Below are positions 1-5,389 of a DNA stretch of 8,347 nucleotides, piece by piece. Numbering within the stretch: position 1 is the first letter of the stretch; the number at the start of each line of letters is the position of its first letter. Origin of the DNA: Stagnihabitans sp039932095 (GTDB taxonomy: Bacteria > Pseudomonadota > Alphaproteobacteria > Rhodobacterales > Rhodobacteraceae); assembly GCA_039932095.1 (NCBI GenBank), contig JBDTQR010000189.1:1-8347 (forward strand), written 5' to 3'. Made by a program: the position numbers and the translations under genes. The notes beneath the pieces were generated by a model that was not told where the DNA came from, ran no database searches, and saw only the letters and a list, made by a program, of their open reading frames with translations.

Positions 1-471
1 ATCGCGCTGTTCGTCTATTGGGATGCCTTCCGGTCGCTGAACACGGTGCAGAAGGCGGCCTATACGATTTCAGACATGATCTCGCGGGAAAAGACCGGCA
101 AAACCACGGCCTATATCACCGGCATGGACAAGGTTCTGGAATATCTGATCGACGACAATCAGGATGCCCGGATGCGGGTGACCGAAGTGACCTTCAGTCA
201 AAGCAACAACCGGTTCGAGGTGCATTGGTCGCGGTCGCCGTACAACACAATGATTCCGCTGACCACCTCGACCTTGCAGAACTATGCCTATGAAATTCCG
301 GCAATGGCACCAGGGGACTATGTCATCGTGGTCGAAGTGCAGGTCGATTATGTGCCGAGCTTTGACATCGGCATGCCCACACAGACCTTCAAGCAGTTCA
401 TCGTCACCCGCCCGCGCTTCATCCCCTGCATCACGATGGATGATCCGAACGGTGGCTGCCCGGTCTCCTGA
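1..471 (+). CDS. TadE/TadG-like Flp pilus assembly protein (3' part; start lies upstream of the window)
   Basis: The frame is open from base 1 to the TGA at 469-471, giving 156 visible residues with no start in view; the GTG at 46 is internal. The visible N-terminus (IALFVYWDAFRS) looks like the end of a membrane helix. It is followed by a segment containing AYTISDMISRE, and the protein ends in a region with the motif FIVTRPRF. From memory this matches the TadE/TadG-family proteins encoded in Flp (tad) pilus clusters of Rhodobacterales, which have one N-terminal membrane anchor and a periplasmic beta-rich domain. They are thought to act as minor pilins or assembly factors for the tight-adherence pilus. 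Two cysteines near the C-terminus (in FIPCITMDDPNGGCPVS) could form a disulfide. The family call comes from recalled sequence similarity; the exact member (TadE, TadF or TadG type) cannot be settled without the N-terminus. Confidence 0.8.
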   Translation: MALFVYWDAFRSLNTVQKAAYTISDMISREKTGKTTAYITGMDKVLEYLIDDNQDARMRVTEVTFSQSNNRFEVHWSRSPYNTMIPLTTSTLQNYAYEIPAMAPGDYVIVVEVQVDYVPSFDIGMPTQTFKQFIVTRPRFIPCITMDDPNGGCPVS

Positions 472-489
472 CCCCTCTGATCCGGATCT

Positions 490-534
490 TGCATCAGATG
501 CGCTGACGGGTTGAGCCGATCAGCGCATCGTGCA
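490..534 (+). terminator. Strong hairpin after the tad gene, probable terminator
   Basis: GATGCGCTGA (497-506) and TCAGCGCATC (520-529) are perfect inverted repeats. The stem continues inward as CGG (507-509) with CCG (516-518), leaving a bulged A519 and the 6-base loop GTTGAG. TGCA at 490-493 and 531-534 can add a lower stem across a small internal loop. Only a short T run (TTT, 535-537) follows, so it is not a textbook intrinsic terminator. Its place 25 bases after the tad stop and about 100 bases before pirin fits transcript termination or 3'-end protection. Confidence 0.55.
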
Positions 535-631
535 TTTCCGCACCCGGTCCCGTCCGGTTTGCAGCAGCCGTGGCACTGGTAAGACCGCCCCGTCGGCCTT
601 AGATCTCGACAAACCAGTCAGGAGAGCCGCC

Positions 632-1543
632 ATGTCGATCCGCCCCGTCGCCAATTCCAACCTCGCCATGCCCACAATAGAGGGTGCCGGCGTCCACCTG
701 CACCGCGCTTTCGGCTTTGACGACCCCAAGCGGCTGGACCCATTTCTGTTGTTTGATGATTTCCGCAACGACCGCCCGGCAGACTATGTGCGCGGCTTTC
801 CCTGGCATCCGCACCGCGGCATCGAGACGATCACCTATGTGCTGGCCGGCTCGGTCGACCATGGTGACAGTCTGGGCAATCGTGGCACGCTGAAGGGCGG
901 CGATGTGCAGTGGATGACCGCCGGGTCAGGGATCATGCATCAAGAGATGCCGAAGGGCAATGCCAAGGGCCAGATGCACGGCTTCCAGCTGTGGGCCAAT
1001 CTGCCGGGCCATTTGAAGATGACCGCGCCACGTTATCAGGATGTGAAGTCGACCGAGATCCCCGAGGTGATGGACGATGACGGCACCACGGTGAAGGTGG
1101 TTGTCGGGTCATTCTGGGGCAAGACCGGGCCGGTGGACGGCATTGCCGCCGACCCGCAATACCTCGACATCTATGTGCCGCCAGGCCGCAAGAAGGTGTT
1201 CAAGGTTGACACCTACCGCCACGCATTTGCCTATGTCTTTGACGGCAGCGGCAATTTCCGCGACGCCAGCCGCCCACGCGGCGTGCTGCTGGAAAAAGAA
1301 GTGCAGGGTCAGGAAGTCAACATCCGCGACATGTCGGGCAACCGCACCCTGATCGAGTTCGGCACTGGCGATGAGGTGACGGTGCAGGCCGGGGACAATG
1401 GCGTCCGCTTTCTGCTGATCTCTGGTGCGCCATTGCAGGAACCGGTCGCGTGGCACGGCCCCATCGTGATGAACACCCAGGCCGAGTTGAAACAGGCGAT
1501 GGCCGACTTGCGCAACGGCACCTTCATCCGGCCCGCCCACTGA
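632..1543 (+). CDS. Pirin family protein (bicupin, Fe-binding)
   Basis: A 303-residue protein of the usual pirin length. The N-terminal cupin carries the metal-ligand pattern: HPHRGIET gives His59 and His61, and IMHQEMP gives His103 and Glu105, matching the two-His plus His-x-Glu iron site known from human pirin. A second, C-terminal cupin half (about residues 170-285) ends in LLISGAPLQEPVAWHGPIVM, a typical pirin C-terminal motif. Bacterial pirins have been reported as quercetinase-like dioxygenases or as regulators of metabolic enzymes; the substrate here cannot be predicted. The start is the ATG at 632, because AGGAG lies at 620-624 with a 7-base spacer; the open frame extends further upstream to 530 without such support. 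It follows the tad terminator-like hairpin and seems to be its own unit; I found no convincing sigma-70 promoter in 530-620. Confidence 0.93.
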   Translation: MSIRPVANSNLAMPTIEGAGVHLHRAFGFDDPKRLDPFLLFDDFRNDRPADYVRGFPWHPHRGIETITYVLAGSVDHGDSLGNRGTLKGGDVQWMTAGSGIMHQEMPKGNAKGQMHGFQLWANLPGHLKMTAPRYQDVKSTEIPEVMDDDGTTVKVVVGSFWGKTGPVDGIAADPQYLDIYVPPGRKKVFKVDTYRHAFAYVFDGSGNFRDASRPRGVLLEKEVQGQEVNIRDMSGNRTLIEFGTGDEVTVQAGDNGVRFLLISGAPLQEPVAWHGPIVMNTQAELKQAMADLRNGTFIRPAH

Positions 1544-1583
1544 TTTGGCCAAACCACCGCGCCGGGCTTCCTGCGGCCCCGGC
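1544..1583 (+). other. Palindrome and GC hairpin between pirin and the lipoprotein gene
   Basis: Directly after the pirin stop lies the 10-base perfect palindrome TTTGGCCAAA (1544-1553). It is followed by an inverted repeat GCCGGG (1561-1566) / CCCGGC (1578-1583) with an 11-base loop. No T run follows. It may be a weak factor-assisted transcript end for pirin or a chance structure in GC-rich DNA. Confidence 0.25.
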
Positions 1584-1601
1584 ACTGGGCTATCACGGGC
1601 C

Positions 1602-1826
1602 ATGATGATGCGTGTGATCCTGATCTGTGTGGCGCTTGCGGGCTGTACCAGCCCTCCGCAGGTCCATTGGCCTGCGGGGCCATTGGGTGCCGAGCCGACA
1701 TTGCTGCCAAAGTCCGAACTGGTCGGCCCGGCAGATGGCACTGCCGAGGCCCGGGGCGCAGCACTGGCGGCAGAGGCGGCGGCGCTGAAGGCCCGCGCTG
1801 CGGCGCTTTCCCCGGCCAAGCCCTGA
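1602..1826 (+). CDS. Small putative lipoprotein, function unknown
   Basis: Predicted 74 residues. A short hydrophobic stretch (RVILICVALAG) ends in a lipobox LAGC with Cys15, so the predicted mature lipoprotein is about 60 residues. Thr and Ser follow the Cys; with no Asp at +2, the Lol rule would favour the outer membrane. The middle is Pro/Gly-rich (PAGPLGAEPTLLPKSEL), and the end is an Ala-rich helix with regular Arg/Lys/Glu (residues about 48-69). Three ATG codons stand in a row (1602, 1605, 1608); no clear Shine-Dalgarno picks among them, and starting at 1608 would give a more usual M-R-V n-region. I recall similarly short lipoproteins annotated as hypothetical just upstream of hom in Rhodobacteraceae, with a comparable 'P..LP...L' core and Ala-rich tail; that is memory, not a search. 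It ends 60 bases before hom and is probably co-transcribed with it. Confidence 0.65.
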   Translation: MMMRVILICVALAGCTSPPQVHWPAGPLGAEPTLLPKSELVGPADGTAEARGAALAAEAAALKARAAALSPAKP

Positions 1827-1886
1827 TTGCACGCGGCCCGTGAAACGGCTAACAGGCGGCAGCACGACCAGATGAGGATCCGCCCG

Positions 1887-3185
1887 ATGCCGAACCCCGC
1901 CAAGCCTGACCTTCGCATCGGACTCGCCGGCTTGGGCACTGTGGGGATTGGTGTGGTCAAGATCATCCAGCGCCACGCCGATCTGATCGCGGCCCGCGCT
2001 GGTCGCCCGGTGGTGATCAGCGCGGTTTCCGCCCGCGACCGCAGCAAGAACCGTGACGCCGACCTGTCGAACTATGTCTGGGAAACCGACCCGGTCGCCC
2101 TCGCCAAGCGTGACGATGTCGATGTGTTTGTCGAGGTGATGGGTGGACATGAGGGCCCGGCGCGTCAGGCGACCGAGGCTGCGATTGCGGCGGGCAAGGA
2201 CGTGGTGACCGCCAACAAGGCGCTACTTGCCCATCACGGCCACGGCCTTGCCATGGCAGCTGAGGCGGCGGGGCTGGTCATCCGGTTCGAGGCGGCGGTG
2301 GCGGGTGGCATCCCGGTGATCAAGACGTTGACCGAAGGTCTGGCGGGCAACCAGCTGCGCCGGGTGATGGGCGTGATGAACGGCACTTGCAACTATATCC
2401 TGACCCGGATGCAATCGGCCGGCCTGCCCTATGACACCGTGTTCGAAGAGGCCCGCCAGCTGGGCTATCTTGAAGCCGACCCCAACCTTGATGTCGGCGG
2501 CATCGACGCCGGGCACAAGCTGAGCCTGCTTGCCGCTATCGCCTTTGGCACCAGGGTCAGCTTTGACGCGGTGGAGCTGGAGGGCATCGGCGCGATTTCC
2601 ATCGACGACATAACCCGCGCCGCCGACATGGGCTACAAGATCAAACTGCTGGGCGTCGCGCAAATGACGGGCCGCGGGCTGGAACAACGGATGACGCCCT
2701 GTCTGGTGCCCGCCGACAGCCCGCTTGGCCAGTTGCAGGGCGGCACCAATATGGTGGTGCTGGAGGGTGACGCGGTCGGCCAGATCGTGCTGCGCGGCGC
2801 CGGTGCCGGTGAGGGGCCGACCGCGAGCGCGGTGATGGGCGACGTGATCGACCTCGCCCGTGGTCTGCGGCTGCCGACCTTTGGCCAGCCCGCCGCCAGC
2901 CTTGCCATCCCGATCGCCGCCAAGGCCGCCACCCCCGCGCCCTATTACCTGCGGATGACCCTGCTCGACAAACCCGGCGCGCTCGCCAAGATCGCCACCT
3001 GTCTGGGAGAGGCGGGCGTTTCCATCGACCAGATGCGCCAATACGGCCATCTCGGCGCCAACGCCCCGGTGCTGATCGTCACCCACAAGGCGACGCGGGA
3101 TGACATCGACAATGCCGTCGAACGCTTCGCCACCACCGGTGTGCTGGTCGGCCAGCCCGTCGCCCTCAGAATCGAAGCCGTCTGA
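1887..3185 (+). CDS. hom: Homoserine dehydrogenase (ACT-domain type)
   Basis: NAD(P)H-dependent reduction of aspartate 4-semialdehyde to homoserine, the branch point to threonine and methionine; cytosolic. The 432 residues have the standard layout. A Rossmann domain carries GLGTVG (15-20). The conserved VTANKALLA contains Lys111. The catalytic/dimer region includes AAVAGGIPVIKTL (136-148), GVMNGTCNYILTRM (162-175) and GYLEADPNLDVGG. Glu196, Asp207 and Lys211 keep the spacing of the catalytic residues of yeast homoserine dehydrogenase (Glu208, Asp219, Lys223). A C-terminal ACT domain (about 354-430, starting YYLRMTLLDKPGALAKIA) suggests threonine feedback inhibition. The start is ATG 1887, set by GAGGA at 1874-1878 with 8 bases between. 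The frame is open upstream to the lipoprotein stop, so a longer call from 1827 or 1872 is possible but lacks a site and would precede the conserved N-terminus. Confidence 0.97.
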   Translation: MPNPAKPDLRIGLAGLGTVGIGVVKIIQRHADLIAARAGRPVVISAVSARDRSKNRDADLSNYVWETDPVALAKRDDVDVFVEVMGGHEGPARQATEAAIAAGKDVVTANKALLAHHGHGLAMAAEAAGLVIRFEAAVAGGIPVIKTLTEGLAGNQLRRVMGVMNGTCNYILTRMQSAGLPYDTVFEEARQLGYLEADPNLDVGGIDAGHKLSLLAAIAFGTRVSFDAVELEGIGAISIDDITRAADMGYKIKLLGVAQMTGRGLEQRMTPCLVPADSPLGQLQGGTNMVVLEGDAVGQIVLRGAGAGEGPTASAVMGDVIDLARGLRLPTFGQPAASLAIPIAAKAATPAPYYLRMTLLDKPGALAKIATCLGEAGVSIDQMRQYGHLGANAPVLIVTHKATRDDIDNAVERFATTGVLVGQPVALRIEAV

Positions 3186-3206
3186 CCCGTCCCTGCCGGA
3201 CCGGCG

Positions 3207-3235
3207 TTGACAGCGACAGCGCGACTTTGTATTTT
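3207..3235 (+). promoter_or_regulatory. Sigma-70-type promoter of the ArsR-SRPBCC operon
   Basis: A consensus -35 TTGACA (3207-3212) is separated by 17 bases from TATTTT (3230-3235, four of six consensus bases). It starts 21 bases after the hom stop. The expected transcription start is near 3242, giving a short leader of about 25 bases before the ArsR ATG. The stretch 3226-3266 is clearly more AT-rich than its surroundings. TATTAT at 3245-3250 is a better -10 word but has no -35 at a usable distance. Confidence 0.7.
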
Positions 3236-3263
3236 ACCGAAAGGTATTATACGAATCGGTAAA
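3233..3263 (+). promoter_or_regulatory. Probable ArsR operator (inverted repeat)
   Basis: TTTACCGA (3233-3240) and TCGGTAAA (3256-3263) form a perfect 8-bp inverted repeat with a 15-base centre. Inside it are two 12-base dyad-like words: TACCGAAAGGTA (3235-3246, outer four bases of each arm palindromic) and TACGAATCGGTA (3250-3261, outer three), with centres 15 bases apart. The site overlaps the -10 and the predicted transcription start and ends just before the ArsR start codon, the expected place for an autorepressor. No footprint evidence is available; the assignment rests on symmetry and position. Confidence 0.65.
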
Positions 3264-3266
3264 GCA

Positions 3267-3617
3267 ATGCGCGCAACGGACCAACTCTCCAAAGTCTTCA
3301 CCGCTCTCGGCGATCCGACCCGCCGCGCCTTGCTGGCCCGTCTGGCAGAGGGTGAGGTCAATGTGACCGACCTCGCCGAACCCCTGGACATGACGATGGG
3401 TGCCGTGTCCAAGCATCTCGCCATTCTGGAAGAGGCTGGCCTGATCGAGCGGTCGCGCCGCGCCCAGTTCCGGCCCTGCCGCCTCAGTGCCGATCCTCTC
3501 GGCGTGGCCGAGGCCTGGCTTGGCTGGTTCCGCCGCAATCACGAGGCCAGCTTTGACCGGCTGGAAAGCTACCTGAAAACCATTGATAAAGCAGGAGAAC
3601 CGCATGAGCCCCGCTGA
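3267..3617 (+). CDS. ArsR-family HTH transcriptional regulator
   Basis: A 116-residue winged-helix protein. The opening LSKVFTALGDPTRRALLARL (residues 7-26) is the classic start of the ArsR fold. The recognition-helix region is TMGAVSKHLAILEEAGLI (43-60), and the wing follows at about ERSRRAQFRPCRL. The metal-sensing cysteine motif of true ArsR/SmtB sensors (ELCVCDL) is absent: the matching segment reads NVTDLAEPL, and the only Cys is Cys71. It therefore probably does not sense arsenic or another thiophilic metal and belongs to the subgroup paired with SRPBCC/AHSA1 genes. The start ATG 3267 has no good Shine-Dalgarno (only GGTAAA at 3258-3263) but puts the conserved N-terminus in place. The stop overlaps the next gene by 14 bases, so translation is probably coupled. 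It most likely represses its own operon through the inverted repeat directly upstream. Confidence 0.92.
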   Translation: MRATDQLSKVFTALGDPTRRALLARLAEGEVNVTDLAEPLDMTMGAVSKHLAILEEAGLIERSRRAQFRPCRLSADPLGVAEAWLGWFRRNHEASFDRLESYLKTIDKAGEPHEPR

Positions 3618-4107
3618 CACCTTTGTCCTGTCCACGCCGCCGGATGCCGCCGTGATCGAGATCCACCGCTGGTTCGCCGCCGCACCGGAAGTGCTATGGC
3701 GCATGTACACCGACCCGGCGCATCTGGTGCAGTTCTACGGCTCGCCCGGCTGCACCCACCCGGTGTGCGAGATCGACCTGCGTCCCGGCGGCCTGTGGCG
3801 TCATACGCTCAGGGTGCCGGATGGCCGCGAGTTTCCGAGCCTCAGCACCTTTCTGGAAATCGACCCACCGCACCGTTTTGTCTATGAATGGAACGCAGTG
3901 CCCGACCCGGTCTTTGGCCCGGTTCTGCCGCCCAAAACCCTGAACACGATGGAATTTACTGCCGAAAATGGCGGCTGCCGGGTGACCGCGCGGATTGAAT
4001 GCATCTCGGTTCAGGCCCGCGATGCGATGGTCAGGGGCGGATTTGCCATCGGCGTCCGCGAAAGCATGGCGCGGCTGGACGATTATCTGCCGCTGCCGAC
4101 TGCATGA
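3604..4107 (+). CDS. SRPBCC / AHSA1-like (START-fold) protein
   Basis: A 167-residue protein with the pattern of the AHSA1-like SRPBCC family. It has an opening strand and helix (IEIHRWFAAAPEVLWRMYTD, 18-37), the signature CEIDLRPGGLWRHTLRVPDG (55-74), a strand region RFVYEW (91-96), and a closing long helix GFAIGVRESMARLDDYL (146-162). The fold forms a hydrophobic pocket for a small ligand; despite the family name, no Hsp90 role should be assumed. The start ATG 3604 has AGGAG at 3593-3597 with a 6-base spacer, inside the end of the ArsR gene. ArsR-SRPBCC pairs are widespread in bacteria, and the regulator is generally presumed to control its partner; ligand and substrate are unknown. Cys50, Cys55, Cys125 and Cys133 are scattered and show no motif. 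Confidence 0.9.
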   Translation: MSPADTFVLSTPPDAAVIEIHRWFAAAPEVLWRMYTDPAHLVQFYGSPGCTHPVCEIDLRPGGLWRHTLRVPDGREFPSLSTFLEIDPPHRFVYEWNAVPDPVFGPVLPPKTLNTMEFTAENGGCRVTARIECISVQARDAMVRGGFAIGVRESMARLDDYLPLPTA

Positions 4108-4174
4108 TCCGATGGTTGGGCGACTTGTTGATCCGCATGGATTGACTTGACTCGCCGGGGCCACAGGCCGACGC

Positions 4175-4192
4175 TGTCGCCGGGAGGCGACA
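4175..4192 (+). promoter_or_regulatory. Hairpin enclosing the ribosome binding site of the exported-protein gene
   Basis: GTCGCC (4176-4181) pairs perfectly with GGCGAC (4186-4191) around the tetraloop GGGA, which fits the stable GNRA class. T4175 can also pair with A4192, the first base of the start codon. The Shine-Dalgarno GGGAGG (4182-4187) is the loop plus the first two stem bases. An upstream copy of the left-arm word, TCGCCGGG (4152-4159, repeated at 4177-4184), could offer an alternative partner for GGCGA. This looks like a translation-limiting structure, but no function is shown. Confidence 0.5.
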
Positions 4193-5310
4193 TGTGGTTG
4201 CAGGTGATCTTCTGTCTGGCTTTGGGCACGCCGGCTGTGGCCGGGCCGTTGGCCGGTGCCGACGACCCGGCGTTTCGCGCGGCCTTTGACCGGACCCTGC
4301 GCGCCGATGATCTGGGCGCCGAGGATGCGCTGCGCGATCTGGCAGCGGCCGGCAACACGGCGGCTCGGGTGGCGCTGCCGGTGGTGCAGACCTGGTGGGT
4401 CGACAGTGGGCCGATGACCGACCGAACGACCCGGCGCAAGATCGACGGCAAGTGGATCGCCGAGCTTGCCCATGCCGCCTTCAAGCCCGCCGATCTGTGG
4501 CAGGACGGCGAAATCTCTCCGGTGATGCGCGATCAGTTGAACCGGGCGCTGTGGCTTTATGAACTGGGCGAGGATCGCAAGGGCGACGCGCTGCTGGAGG
4601 CGTGGTTCAACCACATGCCGGACGCCGCCCCGCTGCCCGAAGGCTTTGCCGACCTGCCTGCCGCCGCCATGCTGAAATCGATGATCCTGTTGCAGCATCT
4701 GACGCGCGGCGACCACAAGGCCTTGCCGGTGCTGCAGGCGTGGCTGGATCAGGACCGGATCGAAGGCTGGATGGTGTTTGCCGAACTGTCCGACCATTAC
4801 TCTGGCGGCCCGGGCCAGCCGATGATGACCAGCCTGCGGGTCGGTGCCAATGTCGCCGCGCGACTGCCCGATGGCCGCCGCGCCATAAACCTGCTGTGGC
4901 GCGAAATTCCCCCGGCGCCACTGCCCGCAGCAGCCGGGGCGATGGTGCAGCGCGATCTGTTGCCGCGCCCGCAATACAACCCGGTCCGGGCCTATTGCGC
5001 CGCCGCTTGCCCCGGCAGCACGCCAGCCTGCGAAACCGCCTTTGTAAGCCTGCTCGGCGCACCGCACCATTCGGTGACCCAACTGACGCCGCTACAGGAT
5101 GTGATGGGCGAAGCGGCGTTCTTTGCCACGGCGCGCGGCGAACAGGTCCTGCTCGCGGCAGCGGCCAAACATCGGCTGGGGCTGGAATTGTCCCATGACG
5201 TTGCGGGCGATCTGGTGAAAAACCCGGCGTTTGTCGCGACCGAAACCGTGGACGCCTGCTTTGCCAATGGCGTGCAGCGCGCCGTTGCACCCTTCCCGGT
5301 GGCGAAGTAG
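4192..5310 (+). CDS. Exported protein of unknown function (possibly Sel1/TPR-like, four cysteines)
   Basis: The 372-residue product is not recognised as a named family. The first 18 residues (MWLQVIFCLALGTPAVAG) look like a Sec signal peptide with cleavage after AVA at 17; the n-region oddly has no Lys or Arg. The mature part is helical and Ala/Leu-rich. The segment ALRDLAAAGNTAARVAL (46-62) resembles one Sel1-type helical repeat, and later stretches (about 115-140, 155-200) look like helix pairs. Four cysteines remain after cleavage: Cys269, Cys273 and Cys280 in YCAAACPGSTPAC, and Cys356 near the C-terminus, suggesting periplasmic disulfides. I recall Sel1-like exported proteins of Rhodobacteraceae with a similar Cys-rich C-terminal part, but weakly. 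The start ATG 4192 follows GGGAGG by 4 bases. It lies 84 bases after the SRPBCC gene without a visible promoter, so it may be read from the ArsR operon. Confidence 0.8.
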   Translation: MWLQVIFCLALGTPAVAGPLAGADDPAFRAAFDRTLRADDLGAEDALRDLAAAGNTAARVALPVVQTWWVDSGPMTDRTTRRKIDGKWIAELAHAAFKPADLWQDGEISPVMRDQLNRALWLYELGEDRKGDALLEAWFNHMPDAAPLPEGFADLPAAAMLKSMILLQHLTRGDHKALPVLQAWLDQDRIEGWMVFAELSDHYSGGPGQPMMTSLRVGANVAARLPDGRRAINLLWREIPPAPLPAAAGAMVQRDLLPRPQYNPVRAYCAAACPGSTPACETAFVSLLGAPHHSVTQLTPLQDVMGEAAFFATARGEQVLLAAAAKHRLGLELSHDVAGDLVKNPAFVATETVDACFANGVQRAVAPFPVAK

Positions 5311-5324
5311 CCTCGTTAGCGCAA

Positions 5325-5363
5325 CCAGCCTTGTCGCCGCTTCATCGGGCAGTCTAAGGCTGG
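5325..5363 (+). repeat. 8-bp inverted repeat in the glpX leader
   Basis: CCAGCCTT (5325-5332) and AAGGCTGG (5356-5363) are perfect inverted repeats with a 23-base centre, lying between the exported-protein stop (5310) and the glpX start (5390). No T run follows, which argues against an intrinsic terminator. It could be an operator or a leader stem. A possible weak promoter, TTGTCG (5331-5336) and TCTAAG (5353-5358) with 16 bases between, would overlap both arms. Confidence 0.4.
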
Positions 5364-5389
5364 ACAAATCTGTCATCAAAGGATGCATC

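Noticed and set aside
559..587. TTGCAG (559-564) as a -35 for pirin
   Set aside because: No acceptable -10 at 16-18 bases (AAGACC/AGACCG/GACCGC).
1109..3086. Minus-strand open frames (1109-2047 and 2223-3086) opposite pirin and hom
   Set aside because: Antisense shadows of confidently identified genes; they cross gene boundaries without any RBS or motif.
3195..3205. GCCGGACCGGC after hom as an intrinsic terminator
   Set aside because: The repeat has only a one-base centre, allows just a few stable pairs, and no T run follows; the ArsR -35 begins two bases later.
4105..4140. Near-repeat TGATCCGATGG (4105-4115) / TGATCCGCATGG (4129-4140) after the SRPBCC gene
   Set aside because: Short, imperfect, only two copies, and no associated structure or element boundary; probably chance.
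4142..4170. TTGACTTGACT (4142-4152) as a -35 for the exported-protein gene
   Set aside because: Nothing resembling a -10 occurs 15-19 bases downstream of either TTGACT copy; the region there is GC-rich.
3694..5082. A 462-codon open frame on the - strand across the SRPBCC and exported-protein genes
   Set aside because: Low-complexity Gln/Arg/His-rich translation, spans two well-supported + strand genes with clear starts, no family signal.
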